17,409 nucleotides of DNA. Origin: Methanosphaera sp. (GTDB taxonomy: Archaea > Methanobacteriota > Methanobacteria > Methanobacteriales > Methanobacteriaceae). Both the position numbers and the translations under genes were made by a program. Below the pieces are notes generated by a model. The model was not told the origin of the DNA, did not search any database, and saw only the letters and a list, made by a program, of their open reading frames with translations. This document shows, piece by piece, positions 7,080-14,690 of the stretch. The first letter of the stretch is position 1, and every line of letters begins with the position of its first letter. The stretch covers positions 1 through 17,409 of the forward strand of contig JAJQHG010000054.1 in assembly GCA_021199865.1 (NCBI GenBank), in the 5' to 3' direction.

Positions 7080-7181
7080 TTTAATTAATCTCTATATTTT
7101 ATTAGTATAATCCATCAGACTATTCCTATATTTATTATTGTTTCTTAAAGTTAAAATAATTAATAAAATATATTTATTATC
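7080..7181. promoter_or_regulatory. Divergent promoter region pyrD / nop5
   Basis: A 102-base AT-rich spacer between start codons on opposite strands. On the plus side, AATAATTAATAAAATATA (7156-7173) is TATA-like and ends about 10 bases before the nop5 ATG. There is no GGAG before nop5, so its mRNA may have a very short leader or none. On the minus side, AAAATATAG lies about 20 bases upstream of pyrD. Confidence 0.35.
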
Positions 7182-8432
7182 ATGAAATGCTATATAACTT
7201 TGACAAGTATAGGGATTATTGCTACCACGGAAGATAATAAGATTATCACATATGAATTATTTAATGATGAAACAATTGTATCAAGTATAGAAGCAATGAA
7301 TGATAACCTACTACTGGACTCTGAGATAACTCTAATAAACAGACTACCAGATGATTATGATGAAATTATTATTGAAACACGAAAGAATAGTGATGCCTAT
7401 CAAGAATTAGATTCCCATGATAAGATAAGTGTTATGCCAGTAACTGATGAGGGATGCTATATAAGAGATAACTTTGAAGAGATAGCCCTCCAACTAGGAG
7501 TAGACAAAGAGGAACTTCGATCAATACAAAGTAATGCATATAATAGTGTTTGTTATAATCAGATAAGAGAATCAGTGAAAACTAATGACTTAATGATAAC
7601 ACAGACCATTAATAGTCTTAATGAATTAGAGGAGACTACAGGTAAGCTAATAGAACAGCTAAGAGAGTGGACTACACCATACTTACCAGAACTCAACAAG
7701 TTACATAATAATCAGTTATATACTAAGATTATTGCTAGAGAAACTAGTCGTGAGAATATAATAGATTGTGACCTACTTAAGGATACTAACATAGTTCTTG
7801 ATAAGGATTATGATGTTAATCTTACTAGTGAAGATTTGGCAATAATTAAGACATATGCTATGAGTCTTGAATCACTCTATGATAGTAAGAACAAATTAGA
7901 GGAATATATTAGTGAAAAAATGGAGATAATTGCACCAAACCTTGCTCTTGTAGCAGGAGATAACCTGGGAGCAAAACTTATAGCACACACAAGGGGATTA
8001 GATAATCTTGCAAAACTACCATCAAGTACTGTGCAGATTATTGGTGCAGAGAAGGCTACATTTAGACACTTGAAGACTGGTGAGAATCCACCTAAACATG
8101 GACTTATATTCCAGCATCCTGCTATTCGTGGATCAAACTGGTGGGTTCGTGGAAAGCTTGCAAGAGCAGTAGCATCAAAGATCACTATTGCTGCACGTAA
8201 GGATGCATTTGGTGGAGAGTATGATCCACAACTAAAGGTTCAACTAGATGAAAAGGTTGATAAGATAAAGAAGGATCATCCATTCCCAGAGAAACGTTCA
8301 AATAAGAAGTCTGAGGATAAGAAGAAGAAGGTTAAGAAGCACCAGAAAAAGAAGCAAAAGAGGAGTATGAAGAAGATGAATAAGGGTAAACGTAACAAGA
8401 TGAAGATTAACCCTAAGGATATTGATTACTAG
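7182..8432 (+). CDS. nop5: C/D-box ribonucleoprotein core protein Nop5 (Nop56/58 homologue)
   Basis: Scaffold protein of the archaeal C/D small RNA-protein complex, which binds L7Ae-RNA and positions fibrillarin for 2'-O-methylation of rRNA and tRNA. The 416 residues show a fibrillarin-binding N-terminal domain (about 1-115), a helical coiled-coil (about 120-250), the conserved Nop domain (about 255-350) with GDNLGAKLIAHTRGLDNLAK, STVQIIGAEKATFRHL and HGLIFQHPAIRGS, and a lysine-rich tail from about 366 (KKKKVKKHQKKKQKR) that probably contacts RNA. No ribosome site is visible before the ATG and no in-frame start lies upstream, so leaderless translation is likely. The next gene, fibrillarin, starts 11 bases after the stop, the usual archaeal pairing. 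Confidence 0.95.
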   Translation: MKCYITLTSIGIIATTEDNKIITYELFNDETIVSSIEAMNDNLLLDSEITLINRLPDDYDEIIIETRKNSDAYQELDSHDKISVMPVTDEGCYIRDNFEEIALQLGVDKEELRSIQSNAYNSVCYNQIRESVKTNDLMITQTINSLNELEETTGKLIEQLREWTTPYLPELNKLHNNQLYTKIIARETSRENIIDCDLLKDTNIVLDKDYDVNLTSEDLAIIKTYAMSLESLYDSKNKLEEYISEKMEIIAPNLALVAGDNLGAKLIAHTRGLDNLAKLPSSTVQIIGAEKATFRHLKTGENPPKHGLIFQHPAIRGSNWWVRGKLARAVASKITIAARKDAFGGEYDPQLKVQLDEKVDKIKKDHPFPEKRSNKKSEDKKKKVKKHQKKKQKRSMKKMNKGKRNKMKINPKDIDY

Positions 8433-8443
8433 GAGGTTTTTAT

Positions 8444-9109
8444 ATGCAGATTAGACAGATGGATGAGAATGTATATCAGATAGATAATCAAATAGCAACA
8501 GTTAATCTTGTTAGAGGAAAACAAGTTTATCATGAAAAGCTCCTAGAACATGATGGCATAGAGTATAGGTTATGGAGTCCTCATAGATCAAAACTAGCTG
8601 CATCAATTATGAATGGTCTTTCCATATTTCCATTTAAAAGGGACTCAACTGTATTATATCTTGGAGCATCTGCTGGAACTACGCCTTCACATATATCAGA
8701 TATATGTGTTGATGGTAAAATATACTCAGTTGAGTTCTCACCAATAATGATGAGAGAATTACTAGAAGTATCACATGCACGTGAAAACATACTACCAATA
8801 CTATCTGATGCAACAAGACCCCATGAATATCAACACCTTGTTGAATCAGTAGATATTATATATAGTGATGTTGCTCAACCTAAACAGACAAAGTTATTCA
8901 TAGATAACTTTAAGTTATATGCAAAAGAAAATACTATAGGCATAATAATAATCAAAGCTAGAAGTATTGATGTAACAATGAACCCAAATACCATTTTCAA
9001 ACAAGCAAAGCATGAATTAAATGAAAATGGATTAAAAGTTATAGAAGAAGTATTGCTTGATCCATATGAAAAGGATCATATATTGTATGTTTGTGAGAAA
9101 TCATTTTAA
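8444..9109 (+). CDS. flpA: Fibrillarin-like rRNA/tRNA 2'-O-methyltransferase
   Basis: S-adenosylmethionine-dependent enzyme that methylates ribose 2'-OH groups at sites chosen by C/D guide RNAs, in complex with Nop5 and L7Ae. The 221-residue length matches archaeal fibrillarins. Visible features: the N-terminal domain with EHDGIEYRLWSPHRSKLAA, methyltransferase motif I LYLGASAGTTPSHISD (about 70-85), IYSVEFSP (about 94-101), the DATRPHEY loop, DIIYSDVAQPKQ with the catalytic-region aspartate, and IIIKARSID carrying the catalytic-type lysine. A strong AGGAGG lies seven bases before the ATG, one base after the nop5 stop, so it is the second gene of the operon. Confidence 0.95.
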   Translation: MQIRQMDENVYQIDNQIATVNLVRGKQVYHEKLLEHDGIEYRLWSPHRSKLAASIMNGLSIFPFKRDSTVLYLGASAGTTPSHISDICVDGKIYSVEFSPIMMRELLEVSHARENILPILSDATRPHEYQHLVESVDIIYSDVAQPKQTKLFIDNFKLYAKENTIGIIIIKARSIDVTMNPNTIFKQAKHELNENGLKVIEEVLLDPYEKDHILYVCEKSF

Positions 9110-9194
9110 TACAATACCCACCACATAACCTCCCATACTAATGAAAACTATTTTTATAAATAAAATATAGGAATAGAGTGAATCGAAGAATATA

Positions 9195-9200
9195 TTTTTT
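9195..9200 (+). terminator. Oligo-T terminator after nop5-flpA
   Basis: Six T on the plus strand about 86 bases beyond the fibrillarin stop, in AT-rich sequence between convergent operons. A shorter T5 run near 9150 could also act. Confidence 0.35.
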
Positions 9201-9213
9201 AGTAAATTATTTT

Positions 9214-9219
9214 AAAAAA
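9214..9219 (-). terminator. Oligo-T terminator after coaBC
   Basis: Six A on the plus strand give a U-run on the minus-strand transcript about 31 bases past the coaBC stop. Confidence 0.35.
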
Positions 9220-9249
9220 GAAAATAAATAAGGAGTTTATAGATTACTT

Positions 9250-10404
9250 TTAGAGTAATGAAGCTATTCTATTAATTATGGTCTTAGCAATATTACTTTT
9301 AGAGTCATGTGGAATCTTATCAGAAGTATCACTAGTTACTAAGATTACCTCATTATTATCACTGCCTACTCCACCATCTTCTTGTAGTAAATCATTTGCA
9401 ACCATTAGGTCTGCATTAGCATCCTTCATAGTACTTCTTGCAGAGCTAACTAGCTGATCATCACTTAATCCTGCTTCAGCCTTGAATCCTACAACCATTA
9501 TATCAGAATTAAGCTCTTTTATTAATGGTAGTACTTTAGGTATACTCTCTAGTTTTATATATGCATCACTATCAGAGGAAATCTTAGTAGTATCATCAGA
9601 TACAACCTTAAAGTCTGAAATTGCGGCTACTGAGATATAAATATCAAAGTCAGATATAATATCTTTAATAGTGTCTATAATATCATTTGTTGATTCAACA
9701 TTTATTCTCCTAATTGTCTTAGGAACATGTGTATGTATCGATCCACATATGAGTGTAACATCAGCACCTTGACGATATGCTTCTTTTGCTACTTCTACAC
9801 CCATCTTACCCGTACTTCTATTAGTTATTCCACGCATAGAATCTATTTTCTCAAAGGTTGCACCAGTAGTTATTAATACCCTTTTATTCTTAAGTTTCTT
9901 AGAGGATACTATGCGTTCAACTTCTAGGACAATATCCTCCTTTGATGGAAACTTTGCCTTATTCTCTGCATCAATTGGTTCCATAAAATAGGCTTGTGAA
10001 TAATTCCTCTTAATCTTATTTATATTATCCTCTATTGCATAATACATGGATATATGCATTGATGGAACAAATAGTATTGGAGTATTATATCCACTAGCTG
10101 TTAATAATAAAGTTGTTACAGATGTATCTGCTATACGGTTAGCAAACTTACTAATAGTATTAGCTGTAGATGGTGCAACAAGTATTAAGTCAGCCTTAGC
10201 ATTCACAACATGTTCAACCTTAGCAGTTATATGTGTTGTTACAGGATGCTTTGATGCAAACTCCATAGATAATGGTGTTACTAATTCACATGCATCATCA
10301 GTCATGAAGACTTCTACATCAAAATCATGCCTTTGTAATTCATGTATTAACTTTAAATCCTCTGTTGCAGCTATACTACCAGTAATACATAGTATTATCT
10401 TCAT
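9250..10404 (-). CDS. coaBC: Phosphopantothenate-cysteine ligase / phosphopantothenoylcysteine decarboxylase CoaBC
   Basis: Bifunctional enzyme joining phosphopantothenate to cysteine, then decarboxylating the product to 4'-phosphopantetheine for coenzyme A. The N-terminal flavoprotein decarboxylase (about 1-165) has CITGSIAA, the catalytic-type histidine H65 in VEHVVNAKADL, APSTANTISKFAN (about 77-89) and PSMHISMY. The C-terminal ligase (about 174-384) has ITTGATFEKIDSMRGITNRS, GKMG, VAAISDF, FKAEAG and MVANDL. The 384-residue length is normal. Two bacterial features differ: the PAMN-type asparagine is H117, and no flap cysteine is seen in the KAKFPSKED region. I believe both are common in archaeal enzymes but cannot verify it here. 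GGAGGA lies four bases before the ATG and is formed by the last Gly-Gly codons of the upstream gene, one base after its stop, so translation is coupled. Confidence 0.93.
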   Translation of the reverse strand: MKIILCITGSIAATEDLKLIHELQRHDFDVEVFMTDDACELVTPLSMEFASKHPVTTHITAKVEHVVNAKADLILVAPSTANTISKFANRIADTSVTTLLLTASGYNTPILFVPSMHISMYYAIEDNINKIKRNYSQAYFMEPIDAENKAKFPSKEDIVLEVERIVSSKKLKNKRVLITTGATFEKIDSMRGITNRSTGKMGVEVAKEAYRQGADVTLICGSIHTHVPKTIRRINVESTNDIIDTIKDIISDFDIYISVAAISDFKVVSDDTTKISSDSDAYIKLESIPKVLPLIKELNSDIMVVGFKAEAGLSDDQLVSSARSTMKDANADLMVANDLLQEDGGVGSDNNEVILVTSDTSDKIPHDSKSNIAKTIINRIASLL

Positions 10405-10405
10405 A

Positions 10406-10981
10406 TTATCCTCCTGTTACAAAGTTCATAATTGAATCTATAATTGACTGAGAAGTACTTGATGACTCGAATGTTCCAGCAATCAAGTCATAACTTGATC
10501 TTTGCTGTTCATATGACTCTATTGGTGTGGTAAATAATATAACATATATGTTTCCATCATCAGCCTTAATCCATGTGGCAACATGTTCTACTTGTGTACC
10601 CTCATTATTATTCTGCAGGTATCTATGCATAACTACAGACTGATTATTTATACTACTATTAATCATCTGTATATCAGAGTAGCCCTCTGATTGCTGTAGG
10701 AAGCCTAAGTTATAAGAACTAGCATTCTGTATATCACTACCAAATGATTCGGGTACTTTCTGTATTACAACAGATACTGATGGATCATCAGTTAATGCTA
10801 CAGCAGCAACAGTGGACTCCGCAGTTGTATTAGCCTGCATCCAGGTGCTAGGATAATTGAATGATACTCCATTTGCACTGTATGTTACTCCAGAGGTACT
10901 AGTAATTCCACTTGTATACAGTACTACCCCAATTGCTGCTACTATTAGGACAATTGATATGAACCACTTAATTTTACTCAT
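10406..10981 (-). CDS. Membrane-anchored PsbP-like protein
   Basis: A 191-residue protein with an N-terminal hydrophobic segment (about 5-25, WFISIVLIVAAIGVVLYTS) after a positively charged start, so the rest is probably outside the membrane. The body resembles PsbP-like domains of methanogens: YSANGVSFNYPSTWMQA near 34-50, then alternating strands including VAAVALTDDPSVSVVIQKV, a mid region with MHRYLQNN, and TWIKADDGNIYVILFTT before a final helix (YDLIAGTFES). There is no lipobox cysteine. GGAG lies eight bases before the ATG. It follows the SHOCT-like gene by 31 bases and ends one base before coaBC. The function is unknown; a role at the cell envelope is inferred from topology and its neighbour. 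Confidence 0.75.
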   Translation of the reverse strand: MSKIKWFISIVLIVAAIGVVLYTSGITSTSGVTYSANGVSFNYPSTWMQANTTAESTVAAVALTDDPSVSVVIQKVPESFGSDIQNASSYNLGFLQQSEGYSDIQMINSSINNQSVVMHRYLQNNNEGTQVEHVATWIKADDGNIYVILFTTPIESYEQQRSSYDLIAGTFESSSTSQSIIDSIMNFVTGG

Positions 10982-11012
10982 ATTATATACTCCTATTTAT
11001 TAGTTTATTATA

Positions 11013-11720
11013 CTAGTCCCCAGAGTTTGACCCACTAGAACTAGATCCTGATCCAGAACTTGATCCAGATGATCCAGAACTAGATGATCCACTAGAACTT
11101 GATCCACTAGAACTTGATCCACTAGAACTTGATGAACTACTACTACTCTTCTTAGATGTAGAACTACTTGAACTCTTCGTAGTTGTGGACGATGAATCTG
11201 ATGACGAAGAGGTCGTCTTTGATATAGTTGTATTATTCTGTGTATCTGTATTGTTTTGACTTGTAGCATTTGTTCCAAATGCTGAGTCTGTTAATGTCAC
11301 ACTTGTTGACTCTGCAGTTGTAGTATTATCCTCTACCTGTGTATCATTACTGTTTAGTAGAGATACACCTGAAAGTATTCCTATACCAAATGCTACTATT
11401 ATGAGTATTACTAGTATTGATCTTCTAGTCCTCTTTGAGACTAGACTAATCTCTTCTAATGGTTCCTCATAGTCATTATTAGAGTATTGGTCTACAAAGT
11501 CATCATATAATTCTTCTTTCTTCTGTCTGTCTTCCTTTACATTTAAGGATTTAAATCCCTTCTCTTGTTGGAGTCTTGATACTTCTTCTGTATTTCCAAG
11601 CTTTCGCTCAAGTCGTATCCTTAGGGTATCATACTCCTCCAAAGTAATATTACCATTATTCTTCTGTTCTTCTAGCTCTTCTAACTTCTTCTCATAGCTA
11701 TGTCGAGAGTCTCTAACTAT
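11013..11720 (-). CDS. SHOCT-like membrane protein with Ser/Gly repeat tail
   Basis: A protein of about 235 residues if initiated at ATA 11720. Residues about 6-50 (SYEKKLEELEEQKNNG, ITLEEYDTLRIRLERKLG) resemble a SHOCT domain: a helix, an NG turn, ITxEEY and a second helix. An acidic linker follows, then KRTRR and a single membrane helix (ILVILIIVAFGIGILSGV, about 100-120), putting the C-terminus outside by the positive-inside rule. The outer part is Ser/Thr/Asn-rich and ends in SSSSG repeats and GSNSGD. The first canonical start (TTG 11642) would cut the SHOCT domain in half and has no good ribosome site; no ATG, GTG, TTG or CTG lies upstream. GAGGGGG at the pheA stop is well placed for ATA at 11718-11720. 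The tail could be glycosylated, spanning the pseudomurein wall. The function is not known. Confidence 0.7.
   Translation of the reverse strand: MVRDSRHSYEKKLEELEEQKNNGNITLEEYDTLRIRLERKLGNTEEVSRLQQEKGFKSLNVKEDRQKKEELYDDFVDQYSNNDYEEPLEEISLVSKRTRRSILVILIIVAFGIGILSGVSLLNSNDTQVEDNTTTAESTSVTLTDSAFGTNATSQNNTDTQNNTTISKTTSSSSDSSSTTTKSSSSSTSKKSSSSSSSSSGSSSSGSSSSGSSSSGSSGSSSGSGSSSSGSNSGD
11086..11130. repeat. Three perfect 15-base tandem repeats
   Basis: GATCCACTAGAACTT occurs three times head to tail (11086-11100, 11101-11115, 11116-11130), with degenerate copies on the left to about 11045. On the minus strand each unit encodes one five-residue Ser/Gly repeat of the membrane protein tail. Because the unit is a multiple of three, gain or loss of a copy keeps the frame. 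Confidence 0.85.
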
Positions 11721-11722
11721 TT

Positions 11723-12556
11723 TTATTCCCCCTCAACAGTCATTTCATAAGACCCCAGTAATTTATACATTGCAACCTTTTTCTGGATAGTTTCCAGTGT
11801 ATCCTGTATTATCAAATCATTCCTGTGTCCTTCCATGTCAATAAAAAACAAGTATCTACCCATACCTTGCTTTGATGGTCTTGACTCAATCCTTGTGAGG
11901 TTTATATTATTCTTTGCAAACTCATAGAGTATTTCATATAATCCTCCAGGTTTATCACCATAAAGAGATATTATTATAGATGTCTTATCATGTCCTGTTA
12001 TTTCTTCTTGATCATTATTAGAAACTATAACAAAACGTGTGACATTATTATCGTAGTCCTGTATACTCTCATCTAATATTTCTAGATTATACTTCTTTGA
12101 GAGAATACTATTACCAATAACTGCAGCTGTAGAAATCTCTGTCACATACCTGGCTGCATTAGCTGTTGACTCCATTGTATGTATGGGCTTATTAATACTA
12201 TTAATATAGTGTCTACACTGGGCTATTGCCTGTGGATGTGAACATATCACATTAAGATCATCAATAGTAACACCCTTCTGTACAAGTAAGTCATGCTGTA
12301 TTGGTAGCTCTAACTCCTTCAAAATCTTTAAGTCAAAGTGTGATAGAGCATCCAATGTTATTCCAACAGACCCCTCGGTAGAATTCTCTATTGGTACAAC
12401 TGCCTCATCAATAACATTACTTGATAGATCCTCAAAGATATTTAGTATATTAGGGTAGGGAATAATTTCTGTATCCTCATTTTCTAGTATGAGTGTAGCT
12501 TTCTGTGAAAATGTTCCCTCAGGACCTAAGTATCCAACTTGTTTATTACTCATCAT
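11723..12556 (-). CDS. pheA: Prephenate dehydratase
   Basis: Converts prephenate to phenylpyruvate, the committed step to phenylalanine. The 277 residues contain a catalytic domain (about 6-185) beginning VGYLGPEGTFSQKA, with PIENSTEGSV (56-65), SHPQAIAQC (106-114) and the catalytic TRF motif at T173-R174-F175. A C-terminal ACT regulatory domain (about 193-270) has GDKPGGLYEIL (200-210), replacing the usual GALY with GGLY, and the phenylalanine-binding ESRP motif at 224-227, so feedback inhibition by phenylalanine is expected. There is no fused chorismate mutase, as is usual in archaea. Two ATG codons open the frame without a clear ribosome site, so the message may have a short leader or none. 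It is the first gene of the minus-strand run ending in coaBC. Confidence 0.95.
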   Translation of the reverse strand: MMSNKQVGYLGPEGTFSQKATLILENEDTEIIPYPNILNIFEDLSSNVIDEAVVPIENSTEGSVGITLDALSHFDLKILKELELPIQHDLLVQKGVTIDDLNVICSHPQAIAQCRHYINSINKPIHTMESTANAARYVTEISTAAVIGNSILSKKYNLEILDESIQDYDNNVTRFVIVSNNDQEEITGHDKTSIIISLYGDKPGGLYEILYEFAKNNINLTRIESRPSKQGMGRYLFFIDMEGHRNDLIIQDTLETIQKKVAMYKLLGSYEMTVEGE

Positions 12557-12599
12557 TACATTAATATATCTAATAAGTAATTTATTAAGTCTTTTATTA

Positions 12600-12615
12600 G
12601 GACAATATTGTGTCC
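12600..12615. promoter_or_regulatory. Imperfect inverted repeat upstream of pheA
   Basis: GGACAATATTGTGTCC contains GGACA and TGTCC arms around ATATTG, 44-59 bases upstream of the pheA start. That distance would fit an operator just upstream of or overlapping a TATA box. It is one of few GC-containing inverted repeats in an intergenic region of this window. Confidence 0.25.
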
Positions 12616-12764
12616 CCTATTAGTGTATTAATATTTATCTAAAATAGATGTATCAAAAATAGTGATCTTTAAATAGCTAGATGAAAATTATTATAAGTTG
12701 TAATAGCTATAATTAATTAATAAATTAATTAAAATTAAAATAAGTATGTTAAAATAAGTATTAT

Positions 12765-12770
12765 AAAAAA
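12765..12770 (-). terminator. Oligo-T terminator after the CBS cluster
   Basis: Six A on the plus strand give a U-run about 17 bases past the stop of the last CBS gene. Confidence 0.4.
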
Positions 12771-12787
12771 GGTGGATAAGAGGTAAA

Positions 12788-13609
12788 CTAGTAGTTTCCT
12801 CTCTTCCTATTATGATCATATACAAACTTAAGTATATCTGTCTTTGAAACAATACCCTGTATCTTGTTATTTTCACTAATAGGTATTCCACTGAATTCCT
12901 TCTCAACCATAATATTAGCTACATCAGCAATTGATGTATCCTTAGTGGTTGTCTCAATAGTTTGTGACATGACCTCTTGTACAAAGAGATTTCTAATCTG
13001 ATTTTCCTGGTATTTTTCTGGTACTCTCTTCTTGAAATCAATAAGTGTTTTAGCCATATCCTTAGCTGTGATTATACCCATAATTAATCCAGAATCAACA
13101 ACAACAAGTCTATCAATCTCTTTATCAATCATAAGTCTTCTAGCATGAACAAGTCTGTCATCAGGATTTACTGTGACTACTCTTGGAGTCATAATATCTT
13201 TAATAGGAGTTGTGGTGTATGGTTCGGACTCAACATTCTTTAGGAAGTCTGTCTTTGTTACCATACCAATGATTGTACCATCCTTTATAATAGGAATACC
13301 GCCAATATGCTTTTCAATCATTGTTTTAAGTACACTTATGGTGGAGTCACCTGGTTTTGCTGTTATAACATCCCTAGTCATAATAGTTGATACCCTCATA
13401 TGAGATAAAGGTACATCTTCATACTTAGATGATGCTATCTTTGTTGCAATGTCCTTTTCTGTGATTATTCCTACTAATTCATCATCTTTTGATGATATTG
13501 CTGGTAATCTTGATATTTTATGTTTCTCCATAAGTTTTAAGGCATCTGAAATTGTTTGATCTTTACGTATAGTTATGATGCCTTCAGACATGACGTCTTC
13601 TATATTCAT
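12788..13609 (-). CDS. Four-CBS-domain protein
   Basis: A 273-residue soluble protein made only of CBS motifs, which pair into modules that bind adenine nucleotides or S-adenosylmethionine and regulate partners. The four motifs are at about 1-60 (VMSEGIITIRKDQTISDAL, GIITEKDI), 72-126 (IMTRDVITAKPGDSTIS, GMVTKTDF), 136-190 (IMTPRVVTVNPDDRLVHA, GIITAKDM) and 210-265 (VMSQTIETTTKDTSIADV, GIVSKTDI), each with the G-hydrophobic-(T/S)-x-x-D signature near its end. There is no catalytic or DNA-binding domain. GGAGTTGAT lies nine bases from the end of GGAG to the ATG. It is third in a run of three CBS genes and may have its own promoter in the 90-base gap upstream. The ligand and partner cannot be read from the sequence. 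Confidence 0.9.
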   Translation of the reverse strand: MNIEDVMSEGIITIRKDQTISDALKLMEKHKISRLPAISSKDDELVGIITEKDIATKIASSKYEDVPLSHMRVSTIMTRDVITAKPGDSTISVLKTMIEKHIGGIPIIKDGTIIGMVTKTDFLKNVESEPYTTTPIKDIMTPRVVTVNPDDRLVHARRLMIDKEIDRLVVVDSGLIMGIITAKDMAKTLIDFKKRVPEKYQENQIRNLFVQEVMSQTIETTTKDTSIADVANIMVEKEFSGIPISENNKIQGIVSKTDILKFVYDHNRKRGNY

Positions 13610-13699
13610 TTAAATCAACTCCGAGTGTTATCTATACTAATTATATTAGTATACTTTACTAATAAATTTATTCTAATCTATTCTAACTAGATTATCTAA

Positions 13700-14635
13700 T
13701 TATTCTACTATAGCTCTTAGTAAGTCACGTATAGTAATCATACCAATAAGTTTACCTGTATCCTCATCAACTACTGGTAATCCCCTAATATTCTGCTCAA
13801 ACATTAAATCAGAGATATCACTTAACTTATCATACTTAGATGCTGATATTACATCAGTAATCATTAACTGATCAATTGTCGTATCAACAACATCTTCACC
13901 CTCATTAGAGAAGAGTTTTGTGAATAATTTGTGTTTACCAATGTATTCTAGTACATCTGATGCTGTAACGTATCCTTGAACCTTTTCTTCATTAGATTGA
14001 CTTTCTACATCTTCACCAACAATTGGTATTCTTCTTAGGGAGTTTCTAACCATTATCTTAGTTATACCCTCTATTCTTGTACCAGGTGTTGTTGAGATAA
14101 TGTCTGTTGCCATAACATCCTGTACCTCTAGGTTAACTATTAGTTTATCAAGCTTGTTTACAACATCACCCTCTGTTACCATTCCAACAATTTCATCTTC
14201 ACTGTTAACTATTGGGAATCCACCTACATCATCTTCTAACATTAATGTAGCCGCATCAATAATAGTATCAGTGTTCTTCATGGTCTTAACAGGTGTTGTC
14301 ATAATCTCCTTTATTGGTGCATTAATTGCTGATAAGAAGTTTCCCTTATGGGTCTGTGTAATAAGGTTATACTTCTTTCCTCCACCAAAGAAGTCAAGAA
14401 TATCCATAGATGTAACGATTCCTAATAATTTACCAGATCCAGGATCAGTTACTGGGATTCTCCTAATATTCTTCTCACTCATAATATTTGCTATTTCAAT
14501 TATTGATGAACTTTGAGATACAGTTATAACATCCTTAAATGCTATATCCATTATGTCTCCATCATTATTTGATGGATTTGTTTGTAGATCTAGTTTTCCG
14601 TATGAGTTTACCTTATTGATTATACGATTTCGCAT
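13700..14635 (-). CDS. Four-CBS-domain protein with N-terminal extension
   Basis: A 311-residue protein whose four CBS motifs follow a polar N-terminal stretch of about 27 residues (MRNRIINKVNSYGKLDL...). The motifs are at about 28-83 (IAFKDVITVSQSSSIIEIA, GIVTSMDILDFFGGG), 106-160 (IMTTPVKTMKNTDTIIDA, GMVTEGDVV), 170-234 (VMATDIISTTPGTRIEG, GYVTASDVL) and 253-309 (LMITDVISASKYDKLSDIS, GMITIRDLL). The insertion before the third signature (EDVESQSNEEK) and the FGGGKKYN loop set it apart from its neighbours. GAGG lies eight bases before the ATG. It starts 55 bases after the two-CBS gene with no T-run between, so the two are probably one transcript. It is a regulatory or sensing protein of unknown partner. 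Confidence 0.9.
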   Translation of the reverse strand: MRNRIINKVNSYGKLDLQTNPSNNDGDIMDIAFKDVITVSQSSSIIEIANIMSEKNIRRIPVTDPGSGKLLGIVTSMDILDFFGGGKKYNLITQTHKGNFLSAINAPIKEIMTTPVKTMKNTDTIIDAATLMLEDDVGGFPIVNSEDEIVGMVTEGDVVNKLDKLIVNLEVQDVMATDIISTTPGTRIEGITKIMVRNSLRRIPIVGEDVESQSNEEKVQGYVTASDVLEYIGKHKLFTKLFSNEGEDVVDTTIDQLMITDVISASKYDKLSDISDLMFEQNIRGLPVVDEDTGKLIGMITIRDLLRAIVE

Positions 14636-14690
14636 TGTTTCATCCTCTAAAATTATTCATTTTATATGTTATTTATTTTTCAATATATCT

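Noticed and set aside
11000..11278. 92-residue minus-strand frame rich in His, Val and Leu repeats
   Set aside because: It is an alternative frame of the 15-base tandem repeats that encode the Ser/Gly tail; it has no separate start context.
12691..12906. 71-residue minus-strand frame at the end of the first CBS gene region
   Set aside because: It overlaps the CBS gene in another frame and runs into AT-rich spacer; no ribosome site or domain.
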